In this document: positions 33,507 through 41,666 of the stretch, piece after piece
Layout of the letters: each line of letters begins with the position of its first letter
Position numbering within the stretch: position 1 is the stretch's first letter
Assembly: GCA_965653565.1 (NCBI GenBank)
Contig: CBFHAI010000001.1
Location: forward strand, 124,001 to 188,000
Direction of reading: 5' to 3'
DNA from: JALCLA01 sp965653565
GTDB lineage: Bacteria > Pseudomonadota > Gammaproteobacteria > Xanthomonadales > Xanthomonadaceae
DNA length: 64,000 nucleotides
Notes under the pieces: model-generated
What the model saw: only the letters and a program-made list of their open reading frames with translations
The model's database searches: none
Told to the model about the DNA's origin: nothing
Made by a program: the position numbers and the translations under genes

Positions 33507-34877
33507 ATGAGCGACGCGCTCGCCCGCGCATGGAGCCTGCATCAGGCCGGTGAGCGCGCGGCGGCCGAGCGCGCCTACGGCGAGATTCTGGCGCTCGATC
33601 CGGCGCAGGCCGACACGCTCAACTGCTACGGCATCCTGCTGATGCAAAGCGGCCGGCCGGACGAAGCCTACGCGCTGTTCCGGCGCGCGGTGGCGAGCGA
33701 TCCGAAACAGGCGCCGTTCCAGCTCAACGTCGCGCGCGCCGCGCTTCGCATCGGCCGCGCCGAAGCCGCGCTGGAAGCCAGCGACGCCGCGCTCGAACTG
33801 GCGTCGAGCGCGAACGCCTGGCTGCTGCGCGGCGTCGCGCTGCGCGACCTGGATCGCGCGCTCGACGCACGCGCCGCGTTCCGCAAGGGCGCGCAGAAAT
33901 ATCCCGACGATTACGCACTCGCCTACAACCTCGCGGTGAGCGAAATGGACGCCGGCAATCCGCAGGCCGCCGCGACGCAGTTCGAGCGCCTGCTGGCGAC
34001 GCGGCCGAACGATGCGCGCGGCTGGGTCGGTCTGGGCAATGCGCGTGCCGCGGCGCAATCGCTCGACACCGCCGAAGCTGCGTATCGGCAAGCGTTGACG
34101 CTGGCGCCGCGTCTGTCGGAAGCCTGGCGTCTGCTGGGTCTGGCGCAGATCCAGCGCGGCAAGCCGCGACCCGCGAGCGAAGCCTTGCGCCGCGGCCTGA
34201 GGCACGAACCGCGCGACCAGGCCGCACTGGCCGCGCTGGCCGTTGCCGCGAGCCAGTGCGGCGACGCCATCGCAGGCAAGCTGCTCGATTTCGATCGCGT
34301 CGTGCACACCGACGTTTTCTCATCCGGCGTCGACGCGGCAGCGCTAACGGCGGAAATCTTCTCGCAGCCATCGCTGCGTTACGACCGCAACCAGAAAACC
34401 ACGCGCGACGGCGGCCAGACCGGCAACCTCGTCGAAGCCGCCACGCCGGCGCTCGCCGCGTTCGTCGCGCGCCTGCAGCAGGAAGCCGCTGCGCGCATCG
34501 CCGCCGCCGCCGAACGCTTCGAGCGCGATGCGCATCCGCTGGCGCGCACGCAGCCGCAGCGCTGGCAGATCAATCTGTGGGCGACGGTGCTGAAGGAGCA
34601 GGGACGGCAGGCGCCGCATCTGCATCCGTCGGGCTGGTTGAGCGGCGTGTACTACGTCGCGGTGCCGGATGTTTGCGAAAGCAACGAGGCGGGCTGGCTC
34701 GAATTCGGCCGCCCGCCGGCCGAGTTGACGATCGATGAAACGCTGCCGGTGCGGCGCCTGCTGCCGCGCGCGGGGGAACTCACCACGTTCCCGTCGTACC
34801 TGTATCACCGCACCGTGCCTCATGTCGGCCGCGAACCGCGCATCAGTCTGGCGTTCGACGTCGTGCCGCTCGATTGA
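33507..34877 (+). CDS. TPR-repeat 2-oxoglutarate/Fe(II) oxygenase (PF13759 type)
   Basis: The 456-residue protein has about seven TPR repeats (residues 1-250) followed by a putative 2OG-Fe(II) oxygenase domain. The iron site is visible as H371-L-H373 in HLHPSGWLSGVYYVAVP and H434 in FPSYLYHRTVPHVG, with the terminal ISLAFDVVPL strand and its upstream Arg (REPRIS) for 2-oxoglutarate. Such enzymes hydroxylate side chains, often in peptides. It is co-transcribed with the DUF4915 gene. A shorter relative without TPRs is encoded convergently nine bases away, so two enzymes of one family sit tail to tail. Substrate unknown. Confidence 0.86.
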   Translation: MSDALARAWSLHQAGERAAAERAYGEILALDPAQADTLNCYGILLMQSGRPDEAYALFRRAVASDPKQAPFQLNVARAALRIGRAEAALEASDAALELASSANAWLLRGVALRDLDRALDARAAFRKGAQKYPDDYALAYNLAVSEMDAGNPQAAATQFERLLATRPNDARGWVGLGNARAAAQSLDTAEAAYRQALTLAPRLSEAWRLLGLAQIQRGKPRPASEALRRGLRHEPRDQAALAALAVAASQCGDAIAGKLLDFDRVVHTDVFSSGVDAAALTAEIFSQPSLRYDRNQKTTRDGGQTGNLVEAATPALAAFVARLQQEAAARIAAAAERFERDAHPLARTQPQRWQINLWATVLKEQGRQAPHLHPSGWLSGVYYVAVPDVCESNEAGWLEFGRPPAELTIDETLPVRRLLPRAGELTTFPSYLYHRTVPHVGREPRISLAFDVVPLD

Positions 34878-34886
34878 ATCGCCGGA

Positions 34887-35546
34887 TCAGGCAGCGGCCG
34901 GACCGCGTATCCACGCGTTGAACGCCACCACGACGCGCGGCCGGGTACCCCAGTACGGAAACACCTCGTGGTAGACGTACGAGGGAAACATCACCAACCG
35001 GCCCGGCGCATGCGAATAGCGGTAGCCGCCCTGACGGAACTGCCCGCGCAGGTGTTCGTTGCCGGCGTCGATGTACATTTCGGCGCCGACGCGGGTGTCG
35101 AGAAAACGCACCGAACCGCTGTCGGGACGGTCGGCCGGCGAGTCGCCCGGGTCGACGCAGAAGATGCCCGACCACGAGGCCATCGGATGGTTGTGCACGC
35201 CCTGATGGCCGCCGGCGCGCGTGATGTGGAACCAGGAGTGATAGTCGAACGTCAGCTGCGAATAGGCCTGCGGCGTGAAGTTGCTCAATTGCTGCACGGT
35301 GGCCGCCAGCGCGGTGTGCAGGAATCCGAACAGCTGCTGCACCGGTGCGTCCGGCCAGGTGTGCAGATCGAACCGGCTTTCGAAAACGCCTTGCTGCGCG
35401 TCGCGTTCGATGCGGTTGCGATAACGCGCGCCATCGGCTTCGCGGGCGATGAAAAGTTCGGCCAGCTGCGCGCACAGCGGCTGCGCACCGGGCAGCGTGA
35501 TGGTGGCGAACGGCACCGAGAACAGCGGAGTGATTTCGAGGCTCAT
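34887..35546 (-). CDS. 2-oxoglutarate/Fe(II) oxygenase, TIGR02466 / PF13759 family
   Basis: The 219-residue protein is a stand-alone catalytic domain of the same family as the upstream TPR-oxygenase. H118-N-H120 in HNHPMASWSGIF and H193 in FPSYVYHEVFPYWG are the predicted iron ligands; RPRVVVAFNAWI supplies the 2-oxoglutarate arginine. The N-terminus ITPLFSVPFATITLPGA is typical of TIGR02466. There is no signal peptide. It is convergent with the TPR-oxygenase and in the same orientation as the barrel protein upstream (58 bases), so these two may share a transcript. Confidence 0.86.
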   Translation of the reverse strand: MSLEITPLFSVPFATITLPGAQPLCAQLAELFIAREADGARYRNRIERDAQQGVFESRFDLHTWPDAPVQQLFGFLHTALAATVQQLSNFTPQAYSQLTFDYHSWFHITRAGGHQGVHNHPMASWSGIFCVDPGDSPADRPDSGSVRFLDTRVGAEMYIDAGNEHLRGQFRQGGYRYSHAPGRLVMFPSYVYHEVFPYWGTRPRVVVAFNAWIRGPAAA

Positions 35547-35604
35547 CGCGCGGATGCTACGACGCGGCCGCGCCGCGCGTCACGCGGGTGACGCAGGACC
35601 TGCG

Positions 35605-36648
35605 CTACAGATCCTGCTGGTAGCGCACGTAGGGCACGCGCGCCGACGGGTCTTCCAGCGGCGGCAGTTCGGTGAGCGGCCAGTTGGCGCTGTCGCCACT
35701 GCCGATCACATTGCGCGCGCCGACCGACAACTCGCCGCGCCACGGCGTACGCCACGACAGACCGATGTCGACGCCCGACCAGTTCGCGCTGCTGCCCGGC
35801 ACTTCGATCAAACGGCCGGTGAGCTGACCGGTGAACGGGCCGTAGCCCATGCCGAAACTGAGCGAGGCCGAATCGAAACGCACCGGCATGCCGAGCGTCG
35901 AAGTGAGCCGGGTGCGATCGACATTGCCGCCGATCAACAGGCGCGATTGCGGGCCCAGGCTGACCAGGGTTTCCAGTTGCAGCGACCGGCTGTCGAACTG
36001 GCGCGCCCAGGCGCCCAGCGTATTGAAGCCGTTGAGTGCGAGATCGTCCGCGACGCCGGGCGTGGCGAGGCTGGCACCGCTCCACAGCGCCGCCGGTTGC
36101 GGATCGGATTCGAGCCACGACAGCCCGAAACTCAGATCGACCAGCCGCGACGGCGATTCCCAACCCGCCTGCAGGCTGGCGCCGCGCGCGATGCCCGACA
36201 GCAGCGGATCTTCGGTGCCCAGCTGCGCCAGCAGACAATGCTGCGCCAGCGAGCCGATGGTGCTGGACAGTCCGACGCTGCCGTTGCAAAGCAGGGCCAG
36301 GCCGGCATCGGCATCGACCTGCAACGACGTGCGCAGGCGGCTGCCATCGTCGAGCGAAACGCGCGCGCCCAGGCCCAGCGCCGGCGACGAGGGCGTCAGC
36401 AGGCGATCGAGCGCATTGGGCGAGACGGAAGGTTCGGAAGGATCGAGCAGCAACAGCGCCTCGACCCGGCCGCTGGCGTTGCTCCACACCGGCAGCACGC
36501 GGGCATCGGCTTCGATCGCGCTGCTCGACAGCGGCAACAGGGCGGTATCCAGGGCTTGCGCGGAAATCGTGCCCGAACAGGCGAGCAGGCCGGCCATCGC
36601 GACGGCGAGGCGGCGGGCGACTTGAGCTGGAAGGGCGATCCGCGACAT
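35605..36648 (-). CDS. Short outer membrane beta-barrel protein related to the receptor's C-terminus
   Basis: The 347-residue protein has a signal peptide (VAMAGLLACSGTISAQA) and a mature part of alternating strands with paired aromatic ends. Its last residues, WRTPWRGELSVGARNVIGSG and then ARVPYVRYQQDL, closely resemble the end of the TonB-dependent receptor (WNGKVTVGVRNIGDRDPP and GRVPYVRYEQKF). There is no plug domain, no TonB box and only about one third of the receptor's length. It may be a degenerate receptor, a smaller barrel or a partner. Start 36648 was chosen for the signal peptide; one 21 codons upstream lies within the promoter leader. Confidence 0.72.
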   Translation of the reverse strand: MSRIALPAQVARRLAVAMAGLLACSGTISAQALDTALLPLSSSAIEADARVLPVWSNASGRVEALLLLDPSEPSVSPNALDRLLTPSSPALGLGARVSLDDGSRLRTSLQVDADAGLALLCNGSVGLSSTIGSLAQHCLLAQLGTEDPLLSGIARGASLQAGWESPSRLVDLSFGLSWLESDPQPAALWSGASLATPGVADDLALNGFNTLGAWARQFDSRSLQLETLVSLGPQSRLLIGGNVDRTRLTSTLGMPVRFDSASLSFGMGYGPFTGQLTGRLIEVPGSSANWSGVDIGLSWRTPWRGELSVGARNVIGSGDSANWPLTELPPLEDPSARVPYVRYQQDL

Positions 36649-36701
36649 GGCTTCGAAAGACCCGTGGCGGGTTTGCGAGTTCCTTGGTTTTCCGTAGGTT
36701 G

Positions 36702-36730
36702 AATCTATCACTTTTATGATCGTTTAACAA
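36702..36730 (-). promoter_or_regulatory. Promoter candidate for the short barrel protein
   Basis: On the minus strand TTGTTA (36730-36725) and TAGATT (36707-36702) are exactly 17 bases apart and lie in an AT-rich pocket. Transcription would start near 36695, 47 bases before the start codon. Confidence 0.5.
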
Positions 36731-36926
36731 TTTCCCGGAGGGATTTTCCGGCCCGAAACTGTGTGCCGCGTCAGCCTTTGTTCGAGCTTCTTCAGCAGCC
36801 GGACGCCGGTCGGCGGCCAACCGTCGCGGCCGCTCCTCCGACGCCCCTCGATCGGCGCCCATAGGAATTGCGGATGGACTTTGCCCGCCGCTCGCCCTGA
36901 GACTAGCGCCAGTCATGGGGACATCG

Positions 36927-39896
36927 ATGCCGAAAAGCGAAGCGCCGGGTCACGGCCGCGCGAGCGTGCCTGCGCCGGCCGAGGCCGCGTCGGGCGGCGT
37001 GAGCCGTGCCGACCTGCTGCTCACGGGCAATAGCGCGCAGGCGCTGGTCGACTGCGTGGGCGGCTGGTCGCAGTTGCGCCTGGGTGCCGACAGCTGCGCG
37101 TTGTGGGCGGTCGAGAACGCCCGCCTGCGGCTGCTGGCCCGGCATGGGCCCGCCGATGTCGCGCCGGCCGAGGCGCTGGCGCGGCGTTGCCTCGCCGCGG
37201 GCGCCGAACAGGTCGAACTGCCGGTCGGCGCCTGGCCGCTGTTCGCCGACCAACGCATGCTCGGCGTGCTGACCATCAGCGGCCTGGCCGCGATCGACGA
37301 CCCCGGCGTGCTCGCCGAAGCCTCGCGCCTGCTCGCCCAGCGCCTGCCGGCCGCACTCGAACTCGAACGCCTGCACCGCGCCGTGGCGCAGCTCGCCGAA
37401 GCCGAGCGCCTGCAGCGCGCGCTGTATGCGATCGCCGAGCTGGCGAGCGGCGAACGCGACATGGACGATGTGCTGTCGGCGATCCACGGCATCGTCGCCG
37501 GGCTGATGTACGCCGAAAACTTCTATATCGCGCTCTACGACCGCAACCGCGACGTGCTGCGATTCCCCTATTTCCGCGACGTGGCGGACGAAGACCCGCC
37601 GACGCCCGACGCCGAATACCCGATGGCGGGCCAGCAAGGCTCGCTCACCGCGCACGTGATCGGCACCGGGCAGACCCTGATGGGTCCGTCCGAGCGCCTG
37701 GTGGTGGCGATCGGTTCGCAAATGGGCGGCTTCGGGCCGCAGAGCGCCGACTGGCTCGGTGTGCCGTTGCTGCGCGGCGCCGATGTGATGGGCGCCGTCG
37801 TGGTGCAGAGCTACGAGGCCAAGCGGCGCTTCTCGGATAAAGAGCGCGCGTTGCTGACCTTCGTGGCGCAGCACATCGCCACCGCGCTCGAACGCAAACA
37901 GGCGCACGACGAACTCGAACACCGGGTCGAACAACGCACCGACGAACTGCGCGAAGTCAATCGCGCGTTGCGCGCCGAAGTGGAAGAACGCCAGCGCGCC
38001 GAACGCCTGCAGGAAGCGCTGTTCCGCATCGCCGAGCTGGGCTCCACCAGCGGCAGTCTGGAAGAGTTCTACGCCGCGGTGCACGCCGTGGTCGGCGAAC
38101 TGTTGTTCGCGCGCAATTTCTATATCGCGCTGCTGACCGAAGACGGCGGCACGCTGAATTTCCCGTATTCGGTCGACGAGTACGACCTCAGCCGCAGCCC
38201 GCGCCTGCTCGGTCGCGGCCTCACCGAATACGTGCTGCGCACCGGCCGCGCGCTGCTCGCCGACCGTTCCACGATCAGCCGCCTGCAGGACACGGGCGAG
38301 GTGCTCAGCCACGGCGCGCGCGCCGCAGTGTGGCTCGGCGTGCCGCTGATCTGCGATCAGCGCACGGTGGGCGTGCTGGCGGTGCAAAGCTACGACTCGG
38401 CGCATCGCTACACCGCACGCGATCAGGAACTGCTGATCTTCGTCTCGTACCACATCGCCAACGCGCTGCAGCGCAAGCGCGCGGCGGAGTCGCTGCGCAC
38501 CGCGAATGCCGACCTGGAAAAGCGCGTCGTCGATCGCACCGAGGCCTTGTTCGAAGCCAACCGGATCCTGCGCGAACAGATCGCCGAACGCGAACGCGCC
38601 GAACGCCAGTTGCGCCACGCCGCGCTGCACGACGCGCTCACCGGCCTGCCGAATCGCACGCATCTGCTCAGTTGCCTGAGCGCGGCGCTCGATCGCTACG
38701 CACGCCAGCCCGAACGCCGCTTCGCCGTGCTGTTCCTCGATCTGGATCGCTTCAAGGTCGTCAACGATTCGGTCGGCCATCTGGTGGGCGACGAATTGCT
38801 GAAGGAAGCCGGGGCGCGCATCGCGGCGCAATTGTCCGGCCTCAATATGGTGGCGCGGCTGGGCGGCGACGAGTTCGCCGTGCTGCTGGAGCCGATCAAC
38901 TCGGCGGATGAAGCCACCGAACTGGCGGCGCGCATCATCGCGGCGATGGACGAACCGATCCGCGCCGGCGGCAAGGATCTCTACAGTTCCACCAGCATCG
39001 GCATCGCGATCGCGCAGCCGCATTACCGCACCGCCGAAGAACTGCTGCGCGATTCGGACGTCGCGCTGTACCGCGCCAAGGCCAAGGGCCGGCGCCGCTA
39101 CGAAATCTTCGACGAAGCGCTGCGCCGCGAAGCGCTGCATCAGCTCGAACTGGAAGGCAATCTGCGCCGGGCGCTGGCGCGCAGCGAGTTCGAGCCGGTG
39201 TTCCAGCCGATCCTGTCGCTGCGGGATCACCGCATCGTCGGCTACGAAGCGCTGCTGCGCTGGCGGCATCCGCTGCAAGGCCTGGTGGCGCCGGCGGAAT
39301 TCCTGACGCAGGCGGAAGAATCCGGTTTGTCGGAAGCGATCGACTGGCAGGTGTACGAGCTGGCTTTCGCGCAATCGCACGGGCTGATCGGGCCGGATAC
39401 CTACATCGGCATCAACGTCGGTGCGCGGCACCTGCGCTCGCCGATGTTCGTCGACGATCTGATGCGGCAATTGCATCGCTACGAAGTGCCGCCGACGCAG
39501 CTGCGCATCGAGATCACCGAACGCGCGCTGCTCGAAGATCCGGCGCAGGCGCGCGCGATGATGGAAGAACTCGGCCGCCTCGGCGTGAAAGTGGCGCTCG
39601 ACGACTTCGGCACCGGTTACTCATCGCTGAGCTACCTGCACCAGTTCCCGCTGCACGCGCTCAAGATCGATCGCTCCTTCGTCGCGCCGCTGGGCACCGA
39701 AGCGCCCGGCAATGCTTTCACCGTGCTGCGCGCGATCCATGCGCTGGGCACGTCGCTCGGGCTGGAGATCATCGCCGAAGGCATCGAAACGCCGGCGCAG
39801 CTGGAACTGCTCGGCGGGCTCGGATCGCTGTACGGGCAGGGTTTCCTGCTGGCCCGCCCGCAGCCGGCCTCGGCGCTGCGGCGCGCCGACTACTGA
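36927..39896 (+). CDS. GAF-domain diguanylate cyclase / phosphodiesterase (GGDEF-EAL)
   Basis: The 989-residue cytoplasmic protein has three GAF-like sensor regions (about 1-150, 165-320 and 360-520) separated by helical linkers, then GGDEF and EAL domains. The GGDEF motif (646-650) is intact, with no RxxD inhibitory site before it. The EAL part is complete: E774-A-L, ITERALLEDP, LDDFGTGYSS and IIAEGIETPAQ. Both synthesis and hydrolysis of cyclic-di-GMP are therefore possible. The start at 36927 has GGGGA six bases upstream; an ATG four codons earlier (36915) is an alternative. It has no membrane segment, so it senses a cytoplasmic signal. It stops four bases before the convergent hslO stop. 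Confidence 0.93.
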   Translation: MPKSEAPGHGRASVPAPAEAASGGVSRADLLLTGNSAQALVDCVGGWSQLRLGADSCALWAVENARLRLLARHGPADVAPAEALARRCLAAGAEQVELPVGAWPLFADQRMLGVLTISGLAAIDDPGVLAEASRLLAQRLPAALELERLHRAVAQLAEAERLQRALYAIAELASGERDMDDVLSAIHGIVAGLMYAENFYIALYDRNRDVLRFPYFRDVADEDPPTPDAEYPMAGQQGSLTAHVIGTGQTLMGPSERLVVAIGSQMGGFGPQSADWLGVPLLRGADVMGAVVVQSYEAKRRFSDKERALLTFVAQHIATALERKQAHDELEHRVEQRTDELREVNRALRAEVEERQRAERLQEALFRIAELGSTSGSLEEFYAAVHAVVGELLFARNFYIALLTEDGGTLNFPYSVDEYDLSRSPRLLGRGLTEYVLRTGRALLADRSTISRLQDTGEVLSHGARAAVWLGVPLICDQRTVGVLAVQSYDSAHRYTARDQELLIFVSYHIANALQRKRAAESLRTANADLEKRVVDRTEALFEANRILREQIAERERAERQLRHAALHDALTGLPNRTHLLSCLSAALDRYARQPERRFAVLFLDLDRFKVVNDSVGHLVGDELLKEAGARIAAQLSGLNMVARLGGDEFAVLLEPINSADEATELAARIIAAMDEPIRAGGKDLYSSTSIGIAIAQPHYRTAEELLRDSDVALYRAKAKGRRRYEIFDEALRREALHQLELEGNLRRALARSEFEPVFQPILSLRDHRIVGYEALLRWRHPLQGLVAPAEFLTQAEESGLSEAIDWQVYELAFAQSHGLIGPDTYIGINVGARHLRSPMFVDDLMRQLHRYEVPPTQLRIEITERALLEDPAQARAMMEELGRLGVKVALDDFGTGYSSLSYLHQFPLHALKIDRSFVAPLGTEAPGNAFTVLRAIHALGTSLGLEIIAEGIETPAQLELLGGLGSLYGQGFLLARPQPASALRRADY

Positions 39897-39900
39897 GCGA

Positions 39901-40791
39901 TCACTGCGGCGTCGCGGGCCCCGGCTCGGCGCCGCCGCCGGCGAACAGCTGCTCCATGTCGACGCGATCGAACAGGTAGCGCTGGTTGCAGAACTCGCAG
40001 ATGACTTCCGCCTGTTCGCCCTGGATCGCGGCGAAGGCTTCTTCGCGGCCGAGATTGATCAGCATCGTGCCGACGCGTTCGCGCGAACACGAGCAACCGA
40101 ATGCGAGCGGTTGGCTCGCGAGCAGGCGCACGCCTTCCTCGTGGAACAGGCGGTAGAGCAGGGTGTCGGCCGCGACGGTGAGCAGTTCTTCGCTGCCGAG
40201 CGTGTCGAACAAGGCCTGCGCGCGCAGCCAGTCTTCCGGATCGGCGTCCGAACCGGGCAATTGCTGCAGCATCAGCCCGGCCGCGCGCTCGTCGTCGGCC
40301 GCCAGCAGCAGCCGCGTGGGCAGCTGTTCGGACTGCACGAAATAGCGCTCGAACGCGGCGCCCAGCGTCGGCGAATGCAGATCGACCAGGCCCTGGTAGC
40401 GCATCGGCTCGCGCGCGCCGACCGGCGGTGATTCGATCGTGATCGCCAGCCGCGCGTCGTCGCCCAATTCGCTCGGCGTCAGCTCCAGCGGCAGCGGTTC
40501 GTGCCAGTGCGCCAGTCCGCGCAAGGTGCCTGCCTGCGTACACTCGGTGAACAGCGTGCGCAGCGCCTGCGTGCCCTTGATCTGGATGCTCAGGCGGCCT
40601 TCGATCTTGGCGTGGCCGGTGAACAGCGCCGCCGCCGCCGCGGCCTCGCCGAGCATGCTGGCGAGCGCTTCGGGATAGTCGGCGCGCTCGCGGATGCTGC
40701 ACCAGGTTTCGTCGAGGCGCACCAGCACGCCGCGCACGCCGGAGCGTTCGAGCATGAAGCGGTGCAGCACGTCTTCGGAGTCGATGGACAT
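39901..40791 (-). CDS. hslO: Hsp33 redox-regulated chaperone
   Basis: Hsp33 is a cytoplasmic holdase turned on by oxidation together with unfolding. The 296-residue protein has the zinc cysteines in order C233-x-C235 and C265-x-x-C268 (GCSCSRERVG and ICEFCNQRY), all four present. The N-terminal domain has the usual MLGEAAAAAALF and SIQIKGTQALRTLF blocks. The gene stands alone, tail to tail with the GGDEF-EAL gene and divergent from mtgA. The C-terminal tail after the zinc site (FAGGGAEPGPATPQ) is slightly longer than usual. Confidence 0.97.
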   Translation of the reverse strand: MSIDSEDVLHRFMLERSGVRGVLVRLDETWCSIRERADYPEALASMLGEAAAAAALFTGHAKIEGRLSIQIKGTQALRTLFTECTQAGTLRGLAHWHEPLPLELTPSELGDDARLAITIESPPVGAREPMRYQGLVDLHSPTLGAAFERYFVQSEQLPTRLLLAADDERAAGLMLQQLPGSDADPEDWLRAQALFDTLGSEELLTVAADTLLYRLFHEEGVRLLASQPLAFGCSCSRERVGTMLINLGREEAFAAIQGEQAEVICEFCNQRYLFDRVDMEQLFAGGGAEPGPATPQ

Positions 40792-40873
40792 GGGTGATCC
40801 GGGGCTTGGGCGCAGGGCGGATTGCGACTATGGTGGCGTCCCGGCCGGGGTTCAAGACAACGAGGACGCACGC

Positions 40874-40939
40874 ATGACGGCATCGCGCGACGATCAGCAT
40901 CACTCCCGGCCATCGCCCCGCGCCGTGGCGGGCGCCTGA
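40874..40939 (+). CDS. Possible 21-residue micro-ORF before mtgA
   Basis: An ATG at 40874 preceded by GAGGA seven bases upstream opens a 21-codon frame (MTASRDDQHHSRPSPRAVAG) that ends seven bases before the mtgA start. It matches nothing I know and may be a leader peptide that couples translation, or chance. The rest of the hslO-mtgA gap holds no recognisable feature. Confidence 0.25.
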   Translation: MTASRDDQHHSRPSPRAVAGA

Positions 40940-40946
40940 GCCGGCC

Positions 40947-41666
40947 ATGCGCCGCAATATCTTCAAGCGACGTCCGCGCCGGCGCTGGGGCCGGCGCCTG
41001 ATTGCGTTCGCGCTGGTCGTGATCGGTTTCACCGTGTTGCAGGTGCTGAGCCTGCGCTGGATCGACCCGCCGACGAGCGCGTTCATGCTCGCCCGTCAGA
41101 TCCGTGCGCTCGGCGAAAGCGGCTTCGAATTGCGCTACGAGTGGGCCGATCTGGAAGATATTTCGCGCGAGCTGCCAATCGCGGTGGTGGCCGCCGAAGA
41201 CCAGAAATTCCCGACGCACGACGGCTTCGACGTCGAGGCCATCCGCGATGCGATGGAAGAAAGCGAAGCCGGCGACCGTTCGCGCGGCGCCAGCACGATC
41301 AGCCAGCAGGTGGCGAAGAACCTCTTCCTGTGGCGCGGCCGCAATTGGGTGCGCAAGGGGCTGGAAGCCTATTACACCGTGCTGATCGAGGCGCTGTGGC
41401 CGAAGTCGCGCATCATCGAGGTGTATGTGAACGTGGCCGAATTCGGCGACGGCATCTACGGCGCTCAGGCCGCATCGCAACATTATTTCCAGCAGTCGGC
41501 GGCGCAATTGACCGCGAACCAGAGCGCGCTGCTGGCTGCCGTGCTGCCCAATCCGGTGCAGCTGCGCGTCGATGCGCCGTCGCCGTACGTGCTGCGGCGC
41601 CAGGCCTGGATCGCGCGCCAGGTGCGGCAGCTCGGCGGGCCCGGTTATCTCGGCGGATTCGACTGA
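40947..41666 (+). CDS. mtgA: Monofunctional biosynthetic peptidoglycan transglycosylase
   Basis: MtgA polymerises lipid II into glycan strands without a transpeptidase domain. The 239-residue protein has a single N-terminal membrane anchor (LIAFALVVIGFTVLQVLSL) and the GT51 motifs: AAEDQKFPTHDGFD with the catalytic glutamate, RGASTISQQVAKNLFLWRGR and KSRIIEVYVNVAEFGDGIYG. Length and order are as in E. coli. It acts on the periplasmic side of the inner membrane. Its 3' end overlaps the convergent aquaporin gene by 22 bases. Confidence 0.97.
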   Translation: MRRNIFKRRPRRRWGRRLIAFALVVIGFTVLQVLSLRWIDPPTSAFMLARQIRALGESGFELRYEWADLEDISRELPIAVVAAEDQKFPTHDGFDVEAIRDAMEESEAGDRSRGASTISQQVAKNLFLWRGRNWVRKGLEAYYTVLIEALWPKSRIIEVYVNVAEFGDGIYGAQAASQHYFQQSAAQLTANQSALLAAVLPNPVQLRVDAPSPYVLRRQAWIARQVRQLGGPGYLGGFD

